Positions 46,602 through 55,447 of a stretch of DNA of 64,000 nt are shown here, piece by piece. Every line of letters starts with the position of its first letter. Position 1 is the first letter of the stretch. Source of the stretch: Opitutales bacterium (GTDB lineage Bacteria; Verrucomicrobiota; Verrucomicrobiia; Opitutales; UBA2987); the NCBI GenBank assembly GCA_021772515.1, contig JAJFLU010000048.1, positions 1 to 64,000 on the forward strand, given 5' to 3'. The notes below the pieces were generated by a model. It did no database searches and had not been told where the DNA came from. It saw only the letters and a program-made list of their open reading frames with translations. The position numbers and the translations under genes are program-made.

Positions 46602-47039
46602 CTACTCCATTACGGCAATTGACTCCTCGTTTTTGCGGAGCAGTGGCTTGATCAGATAGTACAGTTGCCCAGCGGCAAAAGCTGCGACGACCAACGCTGC
46701 GCCTATAACAAGATAGCGGCCGATAGCGGTCAAGGCATCCGGGCTGCGAATCAGGCCCAGGAAGCTCATCACCACCCAATTGATATCACCCGCCGCCACC
46801 AACCAGGCCAATACACGATTTACTCGATCCCTCGATGCGAGCAGCACGAGAAAAACCGCAAACACAAGCAGGCTTATGCCGATTGCGGTCAGGTCTTTGG
46901 TTCTCGTCAAGCCCATCACTTCGGCCAAAGGCGTCGCCCCGAAGGTCATCAGGAGTCCGCTCAAACCGGAAAATACCGCGTTCGCCCGCAACACTTTTTT
47001 AAGGCAAATATCTTTTCTTTCACAATTTTCAGTATTCAT
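46602..47039 (-). CDS. Small four-helix membrane protein, divergent from HxlR regulator
   Basis: A 145-residue protein with four predicted helices (AIGISLLVFAVFLVLLA, YLVIGAALVVAAFAAGQLYY and others) and a Lys-rich N-terminus. ATG 47039 gives MNTENCERKD; an earlier in-frame start at 47075 runs into the promoter repeats and is rejected. Family unknown. It is divergently transcribed from the HxlR-type gene, a usual arrangement for a regulator and its target. Confidence 0.65.
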   Translation of the reverse strand: MNTENCERKDICLKKVLRANAVFSGLSGLLMTFGATPLAEVMGLTRTKDLTAIGISLLVFAVFLVLLASRDRVNRVLAWLVAAGDINWVVMSFLGLIRSPDALTAIGRYLVIGAALVVAAFAAGQLYYLIKPLLRKNEESIAVME

Positions 47040-47055
47040 GGTTACCCATAAAAAC

Positions 47056-47098
47056 ACTTTAATATCATATAGCAAATAAAAACTTTAAAATAATATAG
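47056..47098. promoter_or_regulatory. Imperfect 17-nt direct repeats in the divergent promoter region
   Basis: ACTTTAATATCATATAG at 47056-47072 and ACTTTAAAATAATATAG at 47082-47098 match at 15 of 17 positions with a 26-nt period. They occupy the 123-nt gap between the membrane-protein gene and the HxlR-type gene. They may be operators for the HxlR protein and overlap -10-like TATAG elements. Confidence 0.5.
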
Positions 47099-47162
47099 TC
47101 TTTTTGTAAAAACACCTCAAAATACGCCTTTTTAGAACACTCCAGCAGATATATTTCCAACA

Positions 47163-47816
47163 ATGAGCCACCGCAGTTACAAACAGCATTGTTCGCTCGC
47201 ACGCGCTTTGGATATCGTGGGCGAGCGCTGGACTCTGCTCCTGGTCCGCGAACTCCTCATCGGTCCCCGGCGCTACCGCGACCTGCTCAAAAACCTCGAG
47301 GGCATCGGAACTAATCTCCTGGCCGACCGGCTGAAAGAAATGGAGCATAAAAAGCTCATTGAAAAAATAAAATTGGCAAAAAATTCCAAAACCACGGGAT
47401 ACCAACTGACCAGCCTCGGTCGCGATCTCGAACCCATTGTCAACGAACTCGTCCGCTGGGGATTTCAATTTCTGGGGGTAAAAAATCCCGATGACCTCTC
47501 CCGCCCGGAATGGGATTTCGTGGCCATCAAGGCATTCTTTCGACCAGAATTATCCAAGGGCCTCGACGCCACCTTTCTCTTCAAAAGTGGCGACCTCACT
47601 TCCCACATGATTATCAAAAATGGGGCGCTAACCGTAAATCTCGGAACAGTCGAAAATCCCACCACAGTCATCTCAGGAAGCAAAGAAACCTTGACCGCCC
47701 TATTCACTCACGAAAGCACCATTAAAGAAGCAGAAAGCGAAAACTTATTAAAAATAGAAGGAAATCGAAAAACCGTTACTCAGTTAATTAATTGTTTCCA
47801 ATTCCCACGGATTTAA
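47163..47816 (+). CDS. HxlR-family transcriptional regulator with SCP2-like C-terminal domain
   Basis: A 217-residue protein. Residues 1-100 are an HxlR winged helix: CSLARALDIVGERWTLLLVRELLIGPRRY then NLLADRLKEMEHKKLIEK. Residues about 120-215 form an SCP2/sterol-carrier-like ligand domain (GLDATFLFKSGDLTSHMIIKNG). Family members sense small molecules or redox state and usually regulate a neighbour. The repeats upstream are the likely binding sites. It is convergent with phoD, which ends 51 nt away. Confidence 0.88.
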   Translation: MSHRSYKQHCSLARALDIVGERWTLLLVRELLIGPRRYRDLLKNLEGIGTNLLADRLKEMEHKKLIEKIKLAKNSKTTGYQLTSLGRDLEPIVNELVRWGFQFLGVKNPDDLSRPEWDFVAIKAFFRPELSKGLDATFLFKSGDLTSHMIIKNGALTVNLGTVENPTTVISGSKETLTALFTHESTIKEAESENLLKIEGNRKTVTQLINCFQFPRI

Positions 47817-47867
47817 AGTTCAAAACAGGAAGCACGCAGGAAAAATGAACGACACGCTATATTGAAA

Positions 47868-49667
47868 TTAATCCTGCTGCAACTGGCTTAGCTTTACTTT
47901 CAAGGAATGGGTGATTTCGTTATCGATGTTGATAATCTCGTAGTTTAATTCCGGATCTTTTTGTGCGGTATCGAAGGTGAGTAGGCCGAAGGAACATTTC
48001 TCATTGTAGCTGAATAACGATCCGGGAACGCTGTCGTGTGTGTGGATATTCGTAAGCCTGCCGCTTGCGAATTCATAGAGCGCATATCCATCGTCCCGGT
48101 CTATTCTCCATGCTTCCGTCCGATGGCGGTCCGAGGAGAGTAAAACAACCCCATTGATGCGATGGTCTGACAAATAAGAAAATATCTCGGCCCGTTCTCC
48201 ATGAAACCCATTCCAGGTATCCTTACTATCGACTTTGGACTGAAAAGACCACGCCACCGGCGAGGCGATAACCTTGAAGGTTGCCCGCGATTTCATAAGC
48301 TCATCGAAAAGCCACGCTTTTTGTACCGGTCCCAGCATTGTCGGGTTTTTCCCGAAGGGATTGGTGCGAAAATAGCGACCATCCAGCATGAAAATATCGA
48401 CATCGCCAATGGAAATACGGAACCAGCCACCGGGTTCTTCCGTGCTTCCTTGGGATGGATTATTCCAATTATTCCGAAATAGCTCCCATTGAGGAATTTT
48501 CCAAGCCGGGCGATCCAAGTAGGGCCCCAACCAAACGTCATCGGTAGCGCTGTCGTGATCGTCCCAAATGGTGTAGATGGGGGTTGATTGGACAAGACGC
48601 CGGAATTCCGGTCGAGATTGCCGACGGTAATAGGTATAATTATGAAAAGCTCCCGGTTTTTCGGGCAAATCGATGTAAACATTATCTCCAAGCAAAAGAA
48701 ATGCCGTTACTTTTTGCGAGGCAATAGTATCCCACACTCGCTCATGTATGGGTGTGTATGCCGCGCAACCGCCAAAACCTAACTGAAACCGGCCCCGCAC
48801 ACCGTTTGAAGGAAATGTGCGAAAACTCGCCGCGTCCGAACCCAAAATGGAACGTCCGTCGATTAAAACTTCGTAGTAATATCGAGTATCCGGGCGAAGA
48901 TTCGATATCTCCACAACGGCCGTAAAATCTCTCTCCGGATCAGTCGATGTGATCTCCGATTTTTGGGCATCGGCAAAGTTATCGAATTCACTAACGACTA
49001 CCTGGATGGGCGACGCCTCCACGGTGCGAACCCAGAATTTCGCGCTGCGTTCGGTAACGTCTCCGACCATAGGTCCATGCAGCAGTTGTATGGAATACTC
49101 TTCGGCTAATTTTCGAAAACCGTCCGTTTCCGTCAATGGCAGCAGCAATTCTCTTGGACCGGCGAGAAATCGGCCAAACGGCAGACCCGCCTCCAAAGCC
49201 TTATTCATTGAAATGAAGGCGGCCTCTAAATCATTCAACCGGCATTGCGCAACCGTGAGCATAAATAACGCTTCCGGATCATTGTCATCCGCTTCAAGCC
49301 GACTCAAACAGTAATCCTTGGCCAACTGTGGATTCCCATCCAAAATAGCGAGAAGTTGTCGCTGCCCTCTGCGGCAATAACGAAAGTCGGCCGCCTCTTT
49401 GCGAAACATACGGCGACTCCACTCATTTTCACTGCCATAATAGGCATAAGGAGAGTCGTCAACAAAGGCATCTGCGGGAGCGAATTGCCCTAATTCGCCC
49501 TCAATCGGTTGAGATGCCGGTTCGACGGCATTCGCACTTTTTGCCGCCACATTCAATTGTGTCGAAACAGTGAAAACAAACGACAGAATTAGAATCAGCC
49601 TGAACAGCGCCCAAGGATTTTTATTTATGATTAGTCTTAGAGGGTGTCTAAAAAGTTGAAATGACAT
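47868..49667 (-). CDS. PhoD-type alkaline phosphatase/phosphodiesterase, exported
   Basis: A 599-residue protein. An N-terminal signal-anchor (LFRLILILSFVFTVSTQLN) and a region with one TPR-like unit (residues about 120-155) are followed by the PhoD fibronectin-like part (VSEFDNFADAQKSE, NLRPDTRYYYEVLIDGR) and metallophosphatase domain (GGCAAY, LLLGDNVYID, IYTIWDDHDSATDD, LLSSDRHRTEAW). It should use Ca2+/Fe3+ to release phosphate from diesters. It starts 5 nt after the cupin gene and includes the second copy of the 14-nt repeat in its first codons. Confidence 0.88.
   Translation of the reverse strand: MSFQLFRHPLRLIINKNPWALFRLILILSFVFTVSTQLNVAAKSANAVEPASQPIEGELGQFAPADAFVDDSPYAYYGSENEWSRRMFRKEAADFRYCRRGQRQLLAILDGNPQLAKDYCLSRLEADDNDPEALFMLTVAQCRLNDLEAAFISMNKALEAGLPFGRFLAGPRELLLPLTETDGFRKLAEEYSIQLLHGPMVGDVTERSAKFWVRTVEASPIQVVVSEFDNFADAQKSEITSTDPERDFTAVVEISNLRPDTRYYYEVLIDGRSILGSDAASFRTFPSNGVRGRFQLGFGGCAAYTPIHERVWDTIASQKVTAFLLLGDNVYIDLPEKPGAFHNYTYYRRQSRPEFRRLVQSTPIYTIWDDHDSATDDVWLGPYLDRPAWKIPQWELFRNNWNNPSQGSTEEPGGWFRISIGDVDIFMLDGRYFRTNPFGKNPTMLGPVQKAWLFDELMKSRATFKVIASPVAWSFQSKVDSKDTWNGFHGERAEIFSYLSDHRINGVVLLSSDRHRTEAWRIDRDDGYALYEFASGRLTNIHTHDSVPGSLFSYNEKCSFGLLTFDTAQKDPELNYEIINIDNEITHSLKVKLSQLQQD
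49638..49651 (+). repeat. 14-nt repeat, copy 2, inside the phoD 5' coding end
   Basis: Identical to 45102-45115. On the minus strand it encodes residues 6-10 of PhoD. The sequence between the copies (about 4.5 kb) includes the racemase, HxlR regulator and phoD genes. Confidence 0.4.
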
Positions 49668-49672
49668 GGTTT

Positions 49673-50197
49673 TCAGACATTATGCGGTTCCAACCGGGTG
49701 AGAGCCTCGATCATTTTTTGAAACTTCGGGTATTGATTAACCAGCTCCTCCCGTTCCGCAAAAACGGAGTCCTCTTCTCCGAATGCGGGCGCCATAGAGG
49801 TGCTCATCAGGGAAAATCCATGACTCCCGCCGGGCAGGGGGCGGGAACCGTGCCAGTGGTTGCGCGGCGCAAGAATATGCGGTCTCTGGCCGGCGTCGAG
49901 ATCGAGGCCCATGATCTTTATTTCGCCACTGCCATCGGGGGCGAGCACAAGCATCTCCACGGGATCGCCGAGATGGTGATAATACAATTCATCCGTCGGC
50001 AGCATATGCATGGCCGAAAATTGTTCAGCGGTTTCCAGAAAATAAATGGCCCCGCACAAACCACGATCACTTTTGTAACGCTCGGGCAAACCACTAGCCG
50101 GTACCACCTCATCGGCCCGAAAAGTAATCTGATAAAAACCACCCTCAACCGGCAGCGGCTGCAAATTTAACTCACTAATAATTTCTTCCGCATTCAT
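49673..50197 (-). CDS. Cupin protein of the DUF985 family
   Basis: A 174-residue single-domain cupin. Metal-binding-type residues occur in MLPTDELYYHHLGDPVEMLV and NHWHGSRPLPGGSHGFSLM. DUF985 enzymes are of uncertain function. It lies 16 nt after smc and 5 nt before phoD in the same direction, so it is the middle gene of an smc-cupin-phoD operon. Confidence 0.85.
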   Translation of the reverse strand: MNAEEIISELNLQPLPVEGGFYQITFRADEVVPASGLPERYKSDRGLCGAIYFLETAEQFSAMHMLPTDELYYHHLGDPVEMLVLAPDGSGEIKIMGLDLDAGQRPHILAPRNHWHGSRPLPGGSHGFSLMSTSMAPAFGEEDSVFAEREELVNQYPKFQKMIEALTRLEPHNV

Positions 50198-50213
50198 AAT
50201 TTTTCAAATTCTA

Positions 50214-53200
50214 TCAGGCGACTTCTTCGGTTGCTCCGGTGTCTTTGTTAAAACGCATCGAGACGAGCTTGGAAACGCCTTTTTCTTGCATCGTTACTCC
50301 GTAAATGCTGTCGGCGGAGGCTATGGTGCGTTTGTTATGCGTTATGATAATGAACTGCGAGTATTGGGTGAAGTTTTGCAGCATGGCGACGAAGCGGCCG
50401 ATGTTGGCATCGTCGAGGGGGGCATCGAGTTCGTCCAACATGCAAAAGGGGCTGGGTTTTACCATGTAAATGGCGAACAGCAGCGCCACGGCGGTCATTG
50501 TTTTCTGGCCTCCGCTGAGAAGGGCGAGGGTTTTCAGCCGGGTTCCGGGAGGGCGCGCGATGATGTCGATGCCCGATTCCAGCACATCCTCTTTGTCGAT
50601 CAACTGAAGATCGGCCTGCCCTCCCCCGAAAAGTGACTCGAAGGTGTAGGCGAAATTTTTCCGCACCTGGGCAAAGGTTTCCTCGAACAAACTTTGCGAG
50701 GTTTTATTGATATTATCGATCGCCTCGAGTAGTTGATCCTTGGATTTCCAAAGGTCATCGCTCTGCTCTTTCAAAAATTCGTGACGCTCCTTCAATTCCT
50801 TGTATTCTTCGATCGCAATGAGGTTAACTGGCCCCATCGAAGCGAGCCGCCCGCGCAAGTTCTCGATCTCTTCACCCACAGCCTCCCAATCGGTTTCATC
50901 GAGCGCCTGCAAATCTTCTTCGGTCGGCTCACCGGGTTCCTGTTCCTCCGCTTTTTCAAGGGCATCAGCGTCATCGAGATCCAGTTTGACACGCTGCCGG
51001 GACAACTCACCGGCCTGCCAAAGTTCGTTTTTCCAGTCAACCGAGGGAAGTTCGACTTGGTATTCGCGATGGATTTCATCCAGGAGAAAAGAAATTTGGG
51101 AATTTTCACGGGCCAGTCGAACCTCGTGCCGGTTGAGAACGGTCTCGACTCCCCGGTGTTCTTCCCGTTGCAGACCGAGCGCCTCCTCCTCGGCTTTGAT
51201 TTCGTTTTCCGCCGCGAAAAACCGGAGGCGATTTTTTTCCAATGTCTCCTTGGCCGAGCCGAGAGTCTTTTCAATTTCCAAAACCTTGTTTTTCTCATCC
51301 TGGGCGGTTTTTTCCAATGCCTCGATCTGCTCGCGAAGGGTGTCAATCTCCTGCTCCCGGCTCAGGTGCAATTCCGACAACTCCGTCGATTGGGTATCGA
51401 TTTGGTCCAACCCGCGCTCGGTCAAAGCCAGCCGCTGGCGCAGTTCGGCCACTTCCAGCCGGGCTTCCGAAAGCCTCTCTCGCCTCTGGTCGCGCTCGTC
51501 GCGATGTTTCTCCACCGCTGCCTCACTGCCGGTAATTTTTTCGCGCAGGCTGTCAATCCGGGCCTCCCCGCTCGTCAATTCCTTTTGCGCCTTCTCCAGC
51601 CGCGCCTGAGAATCGTCCCGATGCCGCTCGAGGGCCGCCAAATCTTTTTCCGACTGTTGGGATTTTATTTTGTTTTCCTCGATGCCCTGGAGGGCGCTAT
51701 GTTCCTGGGCCTGGGCCGTGGAAATCTCCTGGATCGTCTCCATTAACCGCGTCCGCTGCACCTCGACGGCCTCCTCTGCCAATTCCAGTTTTTCCAGCAA
51801 TCGGCCAGATTTTAGCCGCAGGGTCTCCAGTTTTTTCTCCTCTTTGGCCTCCTCTTTGGCCAATTTGCCAATCTCTGCCTTGCGTTGCAAATAAGTGGCC
51901 GACTCCCCCCGTTTATGGCCCCCATAGATGAGCCCCCGGCGGTCCACGAGTTCGCCCCCGCGCGTGGCCGTGAGCAGAAACGGAAATTCGGGATTCTCCC
52001 CCCAAAAGGTCAGGAAATCGCCAAGGTTATCGCAAAAATAGCAATCGGCAAAAAGGTTTTCGAAAAGCGGCCCGCCCGAGTTTCCCTTCGACTTGACCAC
52101 CGATGCGGCGGGAATCAGCCAATCGGGCAGCTTCAATTTCGATTTACCGCCGCCCTTGCGAGCCCCTTTGGGAGCCTCCGCCACCACCTGAAGGCAGGCC
52201 CGGCCGAGTTTACGGGATTCGAGCGCCTCCGTCACGGAAACCACTTTTTGGGAATCGTTGAGCACGATGGTATCGACCGCCGGGCCAAGCAGGGCGACAA
52301 GGGCTTCGGTGTAGTCGCTCTCAACATTCAGGTTTTCACTGAGGAGTCGAAAGGCGTCCTTGGGCAGCAATCCATCGAGTTTTCCCTGCAAAATTGCCTT
52401 GGCCCCCTCGCTGAATCCTTCGAGCTTTTCTTGAAGGCTGCGGAGCACACCAATCCGTGCCGATATCCGGGCCAACCCGCGATCGACCTCCTGGATTTCC
52501 CCCTGTAAATTGCGATATTTTTCCTGGGCCTGGGCCGATTTTTCACGAAGATTGTCGAGTTGGGAATTCTCTTTTTTCTTGTCCTTGCCCCGCTTTTTCA
52601 AGGTGGCCTGAATCTCACTAACCTCTTTTTCGAGCAAATCACGCTCGTTTTTCAGCCGAAATACCTCCTCGCTCAAATTGGCGTGGCGCACTTGGTAGGT
52701 CTTTAAATCGACCTGCAATGTCGTGCAATTCGAGCGCAGTCGCGTGAGGCCGCTCTCCGCCATGAGCATGTCCTGTTTATGCTGCTGCAAATCGCTCTCG
52801 GTTTGGCTGAGTCGCTCCTGAGCCTGCATCAAATCGTTGTTCCGCTCCTTGAAAACATCGTCCGAGCTACCCAGCTCACTGGCCTGATCCTCGCGCTGGC
52901 GGACGTCCCCCGCAGCCTGATGTGCCAGGTTTTTTTTACGCTCCCCGATAGTGGTCAGCTCCTTTTGCAGCTCCACGATGCGGTCTTTCAAATCCTTGGC
53001 CCGCACGAGGGCAAAGTCGGCCTGATTCTGGGACTGCTCCTTTTCCGAGGAAAGACTGAATACCGTCTGCTGCGTCTCCTGTAAATCGTCGTAAAGAGCG
53101 CTCCGGCGGTTCTTTTTTTCAGCCAATTCAGATTCCCGCGTTTCCATGCCCGATCCGAGGCTCCCCGCTTTTTTGCGAAGACCGGCAGCTTCCGTTTCGA

Positions 53201-53930
53201 GGGCCATTATCGATTCATTCAAACCGCTGTATTTACGGGAACCCGCAGCCAGATCCAGATGGGTCAACCGGCCCTTGAAGCGTTTGTAGCGCAATGCCTT
53301 GGATGCCTGCCGCTTGAGCGAGCCGATCTGCCGCGAAATCTCCTCCATGACATCGGTCACACGGGCCAGATTCGTATCGACCAAGGCGAGTTTATTGAGG
53401 GCTTCCCGCCTCTGGGCCTTGTATCTGGAAATCCCTGCCGCCTCCTCGAAAATCGTCCGCCGTTCGGCCGGATTGGTCGATAAAATCTGGTCGATCTGCC
53501 CCTGTAGCATAAATGAATAGGAGACCTGCCCCACCCCGGTATCGAGAAACAGCCGTTGAATGTCCTTCAGGCGGCAGCTTTTGCCATTGAGGTAATAATC
53601 ACTGCCCCCGTCGCGGGTGACTCGGCGTTTGATCTCGACCTCATTGAAGGCCGTCCCCAATTCCGCCTCGCAATCGGTGAAAATCAGCGACACCTCGCTC
53701 AAATTGACCGGCTTCCTGCCGTCCGTGCCCTGGAAAATGACATCCTGCATGGTCCCCGCACGGAGCGATTTCGCCCGCTGCTCACCGAGCACCCAACGGA
53801 TGGCCTCGGCGATATTGCTTTTACCGCAGCCATTGGGCCCGACGATGGCCGTGACGCCCTCGTCCAAGGTGATCGAAGTGCTCTCGGCGAAGCTTTTAAA
53901 TCCGTTTAACCGAATATCCCTTAAATACAT
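50214..53930 (-). CDS. smc: Chromosome segregation protein SMC
   Basis: A 1238-residue condensin ATPase. Walker A GPNGCGKSNIAEAI is at residues 32-45, a Q-loop VSYSFMLQGQIDQILS follows, and long heptad coiled coils flank a hinge (residues about 525-665, EGFSEGAKAILQGKLDGLLP onward). The C-terminal head has LLSGGQKTMTAVALLFAIY (signature) and PFCMLDELDAPLDDANI (Walker B). It organises and separates chromosomes with ScpAB, which are not here. Length is typical. Confidence 0.95.
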   Translation of the reverse strand: MYLRDIRLNGFKSFAESTSITLDEGVTAIVGPNGCGKSNIAEAIRWVLGEQRAKSLRAGTMQDVIFQGTDGRKPVNLSEVSLIFTDCEAELGTAFNEVEIKRRVTRDGGSDYYLNGKSCRLKDIQRLFLDTGVGQVSYSFMLQGQIDQILSTNPAERRTIFEEAAGISRYKAQRREALNKLALVDTNLARVTDVMEEISRQIGSLKRQASKALRYKRFKGRLTHLDLAAGSRKYSGLNESIMALETEAAGLRKKAGSLGSGMETRESELAEKKNRRSALYDDLQETQQTVFSLSSEKEQSQNQADFALVRAKDLKDRIVELQKELTTIGERKKNLAHQAAGDVRQREDQASELGSSDDVFKERNNDLMQAQERLSQTESDLQQHKQDMLMAESGLTRLRSNCTTLQVDLKTYQVRHANLSEEVFRLKNERDLLEKEVSEIQATLKKRGKDKKKENSQLDNLREKSAQAQEKYRNLQGEIQEVDRGLARISARIGVLRSLQEKLEGFSEGAKAILQGKLDGLLPKDAFRLLSENLNVESDYTEALVALLGPAVDTIVLNDSQKVVSVTEALESRKLGRACLQVVAEAPKGARKGGGKSKLKLPDWLIPAASVVKSKGNSGGPLFENLFADCYFCDNLGDFLTFWGENPEFPFLLTATRGGELVDRRGLIYGGHKRGESATYLQRKAEIGKLAKEEAKEEKKLETLRLKSGRLLEKLELAEEAVEVQRTRLMETIQEISTAQAQEHSALQGIEENKIKSQQSEKDLAALERHRDDSQARLEKAQKELTSGEARIDSLREKITGSEAAVEKHRDERDQRRERLSEARLEVAELRQRLALTERGLDQIDTQSTELSELHLSREQEIDTLREQIEALEKTAQDEKNKVLEIEKTLGSAKETLEKNRLRFFAAENEIKAEEEALGLQREEHRGVETVLNRHEVRLARENSQISFLLDEIHREYQVELPSVDWKNELWQAGELSRQRVKLDLDDADALEKAEEQEPGEPTEEDLQALDETDWEAVGEEIENLRGRLASMGPVNLIAIEEYKELKERHEFLKEQSDDLWKSKDQLLEAIDNINKTSQSLFEETFAQVRKNFAYTFESLFGGGQADLQLIDKEDVLESGIDIIARPPGTRLKTLALLSGGQKTMTAVALLFAIYMVKPSPFCMLDELDAPLDDANIGRFVAMLQNFTQYSQFIIITHNKRTIASADSIYGVTMQEKGVSKLVSMRFNKDTGATEEVA

Positions 53931-54138
53931 TTATTTTCAGAAGGCGGGCAAAGATGATGGAGGAAAAATTTATCTGCCGCATTTGAAAGACCGCTCCAGC
54001 ATTCAGCAAGGTAAAATCTCAAATTGGGGATAAGTAACTGCGGACAAGGACTCGCACCCGTGAAAATCAGCATTGTCCTTTTCCCGAAAATATTGAATAC
54101 TGCCCGGGTCGTTTTATTGGCAAACTCAATAACTGCTT

Positions 54139-55353
54139 ATGGACATCAATGCGCTTATCCACGGTTTCGGCTCTGTCGGGATGTTTAATTCGAGGGCCTT
54201 TCTGCCCGCATTTATCACCGCCGTCTCCCTTCGTTACGGCTCTTCGCTGCCCATTGTGGGAAACTTCGATCTGCTCCAAGGCACGGGCGCGGAGCCCACA
54301 TGGTTTACCCACAACGGCACCATCACCGTGCTCGCCCTTCTGGCCGTGATCGAGGCCTCTGCGGATAAAATGCCCGAGGCCAAACAGGTTTTAATCGAAA
54401 TCGATAAATACTCGAAAACAGTCCTCGCCGGGCTGACCTACATGGGCGTCATCAGCACCGTCGATGCGGGTTTTATCGAAGAAACACTGGTTCCCGCCCA
54501 CGCCGGGTTTTTGGATATGTTTCCGGCCCTCTTGGTGGCTGGCGGCACTTTTCTGACCACATCCCTGCGCAACAGCCTCCACGAGATCGTAATCACCGCC
54601 GACGAGGATGACGACATGGGCATCCAAAACCTCATCAGTTGGACCGGTGACATCTGGGCCGGTTTCGGCATTCTACTGTTGCTCGCGTTTCCCATTATTA
54701 TGGTTGGGGCCACCGGGATAGTTATCGGGATTCTCTGGCTGATCAAAAAATACGCCCTCCATCGCGAGGAAAAATCGAAGGTCGATTGCGCCTCCTGCGG
54801 CCAACCCATTTACCGCCACGCCCTCGCCTGCCCGAGTTGTTCCGCGAAACAGGAAAGACCGGCCAAGGTAGGCATCTTTGGTCAATCGAAAAAACAGCCG
54901 GCCAACGATCTCGAAGCCCAACCCTACCGCCTTGCGGCCAAAAAACGCTGCCCCGTCTGCGCCACGCGATTAACCGAACGCAATGTCAAACAGACCTGCC
55001 AAGCCTGCGGCCACAACTTCATGGCAGACAAGGAATTCGCCGAAAAATACGCCGCCCGCATCTCGCGCCGGGTGCCGGGGGTCATCGGAATCACGATTCT
55101 GCTCAGCCTCATACCGGTTTTTGGCCTCATCCCGGGAATCATCTACTACCGGCTGCGACTGGTGGCGCCCTTCCGCCAATACATCCCACGCGGCCGCACC
55201 CTCGCCCTCAAATGGATGATACGGCTATTCTTCTTCGTCCTCATAGCCCTCCAATGGATCCCCGGCGTGGGCGGAATAGTAGTCCCCATCATGGCCCTAA
55301 CCACCTACTCAACCTTCCAAAAACAATTCAATAAACAAGCCGCCATTGGATGA
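54139..55353 (+). CDS. DUF4126 membrane protein with two zinc ribbons
   Basis: A 404-residue protein. Residues 1-205 are a DUF4126 membrane region (SVGMFNSRAFLPAFITAVS, VDAGFIEETLVPAHAG). Then come two CxxC pairs forming ribbons: CASCGQPIYRHALACPSC (residues about 218-235) and CPVCATRLTERNVKQTCQAC (about 276-295). The C-terminus holds two to three more helices. Function is unknown; this fusion differs from the stand-alone DUF4126 form. It is divergent from smc, about 210 nt apart. Confidence 0.75.
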   Translation: MDINALIHGFGSVGMFNSRAFLPAFITAVSLRYGSSLPIVGNFDLLQGTGAEPTWFTHNGTITVLALLAVIEASADKMPEAKQVLIEIDKYSKTVLAGLTYMGVISTVDAGFIEETLVPAHAGFLDMFPALLVAGGTFLTTSLRNSLHEIVITADEDDDMGIQNLISWTGDIWAGFGILLLLAFPIIMVGATGIVIGILWLIKKYALHREEKSKVDCASCGQPIYRHALACPSCSAKQERPAKVGIFGQSKKQPANDLEAQPYRLAAKKRCPVCATRLTERNVKQTCQACGHNFMADKEFAEKYAARISRRVPGVIGITILLSLIPVFGLIPGIIYYRLRLVAPFRQYIPRGRTLALKWMIRLFFFVLIALQWIPGVGGIVVPIMALTTYSTFQKQFNKQAAIG

Positions 55354-55362
55354 GTGAAAAAA

Positions 55363-55399
55363 TAAGCGATAAAGCTACCTGAAAGGATTTTAAGCGATA
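55363..55399 (+). repeat. 9-nt direct repeats upstream of the AAA ATPase gene
   Basis: TAAGCGATA occurs at 55363-55371 and 55391-55399, 28 nt apart, in the AT-rich 94-nt gap before the ATPase start. They may be regulatory sites or chance. Confidence 0.3.
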
Positions 55400-55447
55400 T
55401 TTTCGCAAAAAACTCGACTTCACCGCATTTTTAGGTAATTTAGAGGC

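Noticed and set aside
50733-51746. Long plus-strand frame opposite smc
   Set aside because: Opposes the smc coding sequence, which is fully explained; its residues show the Phe/Leu/Gln bias typical of antisense coiled-coil DNA.
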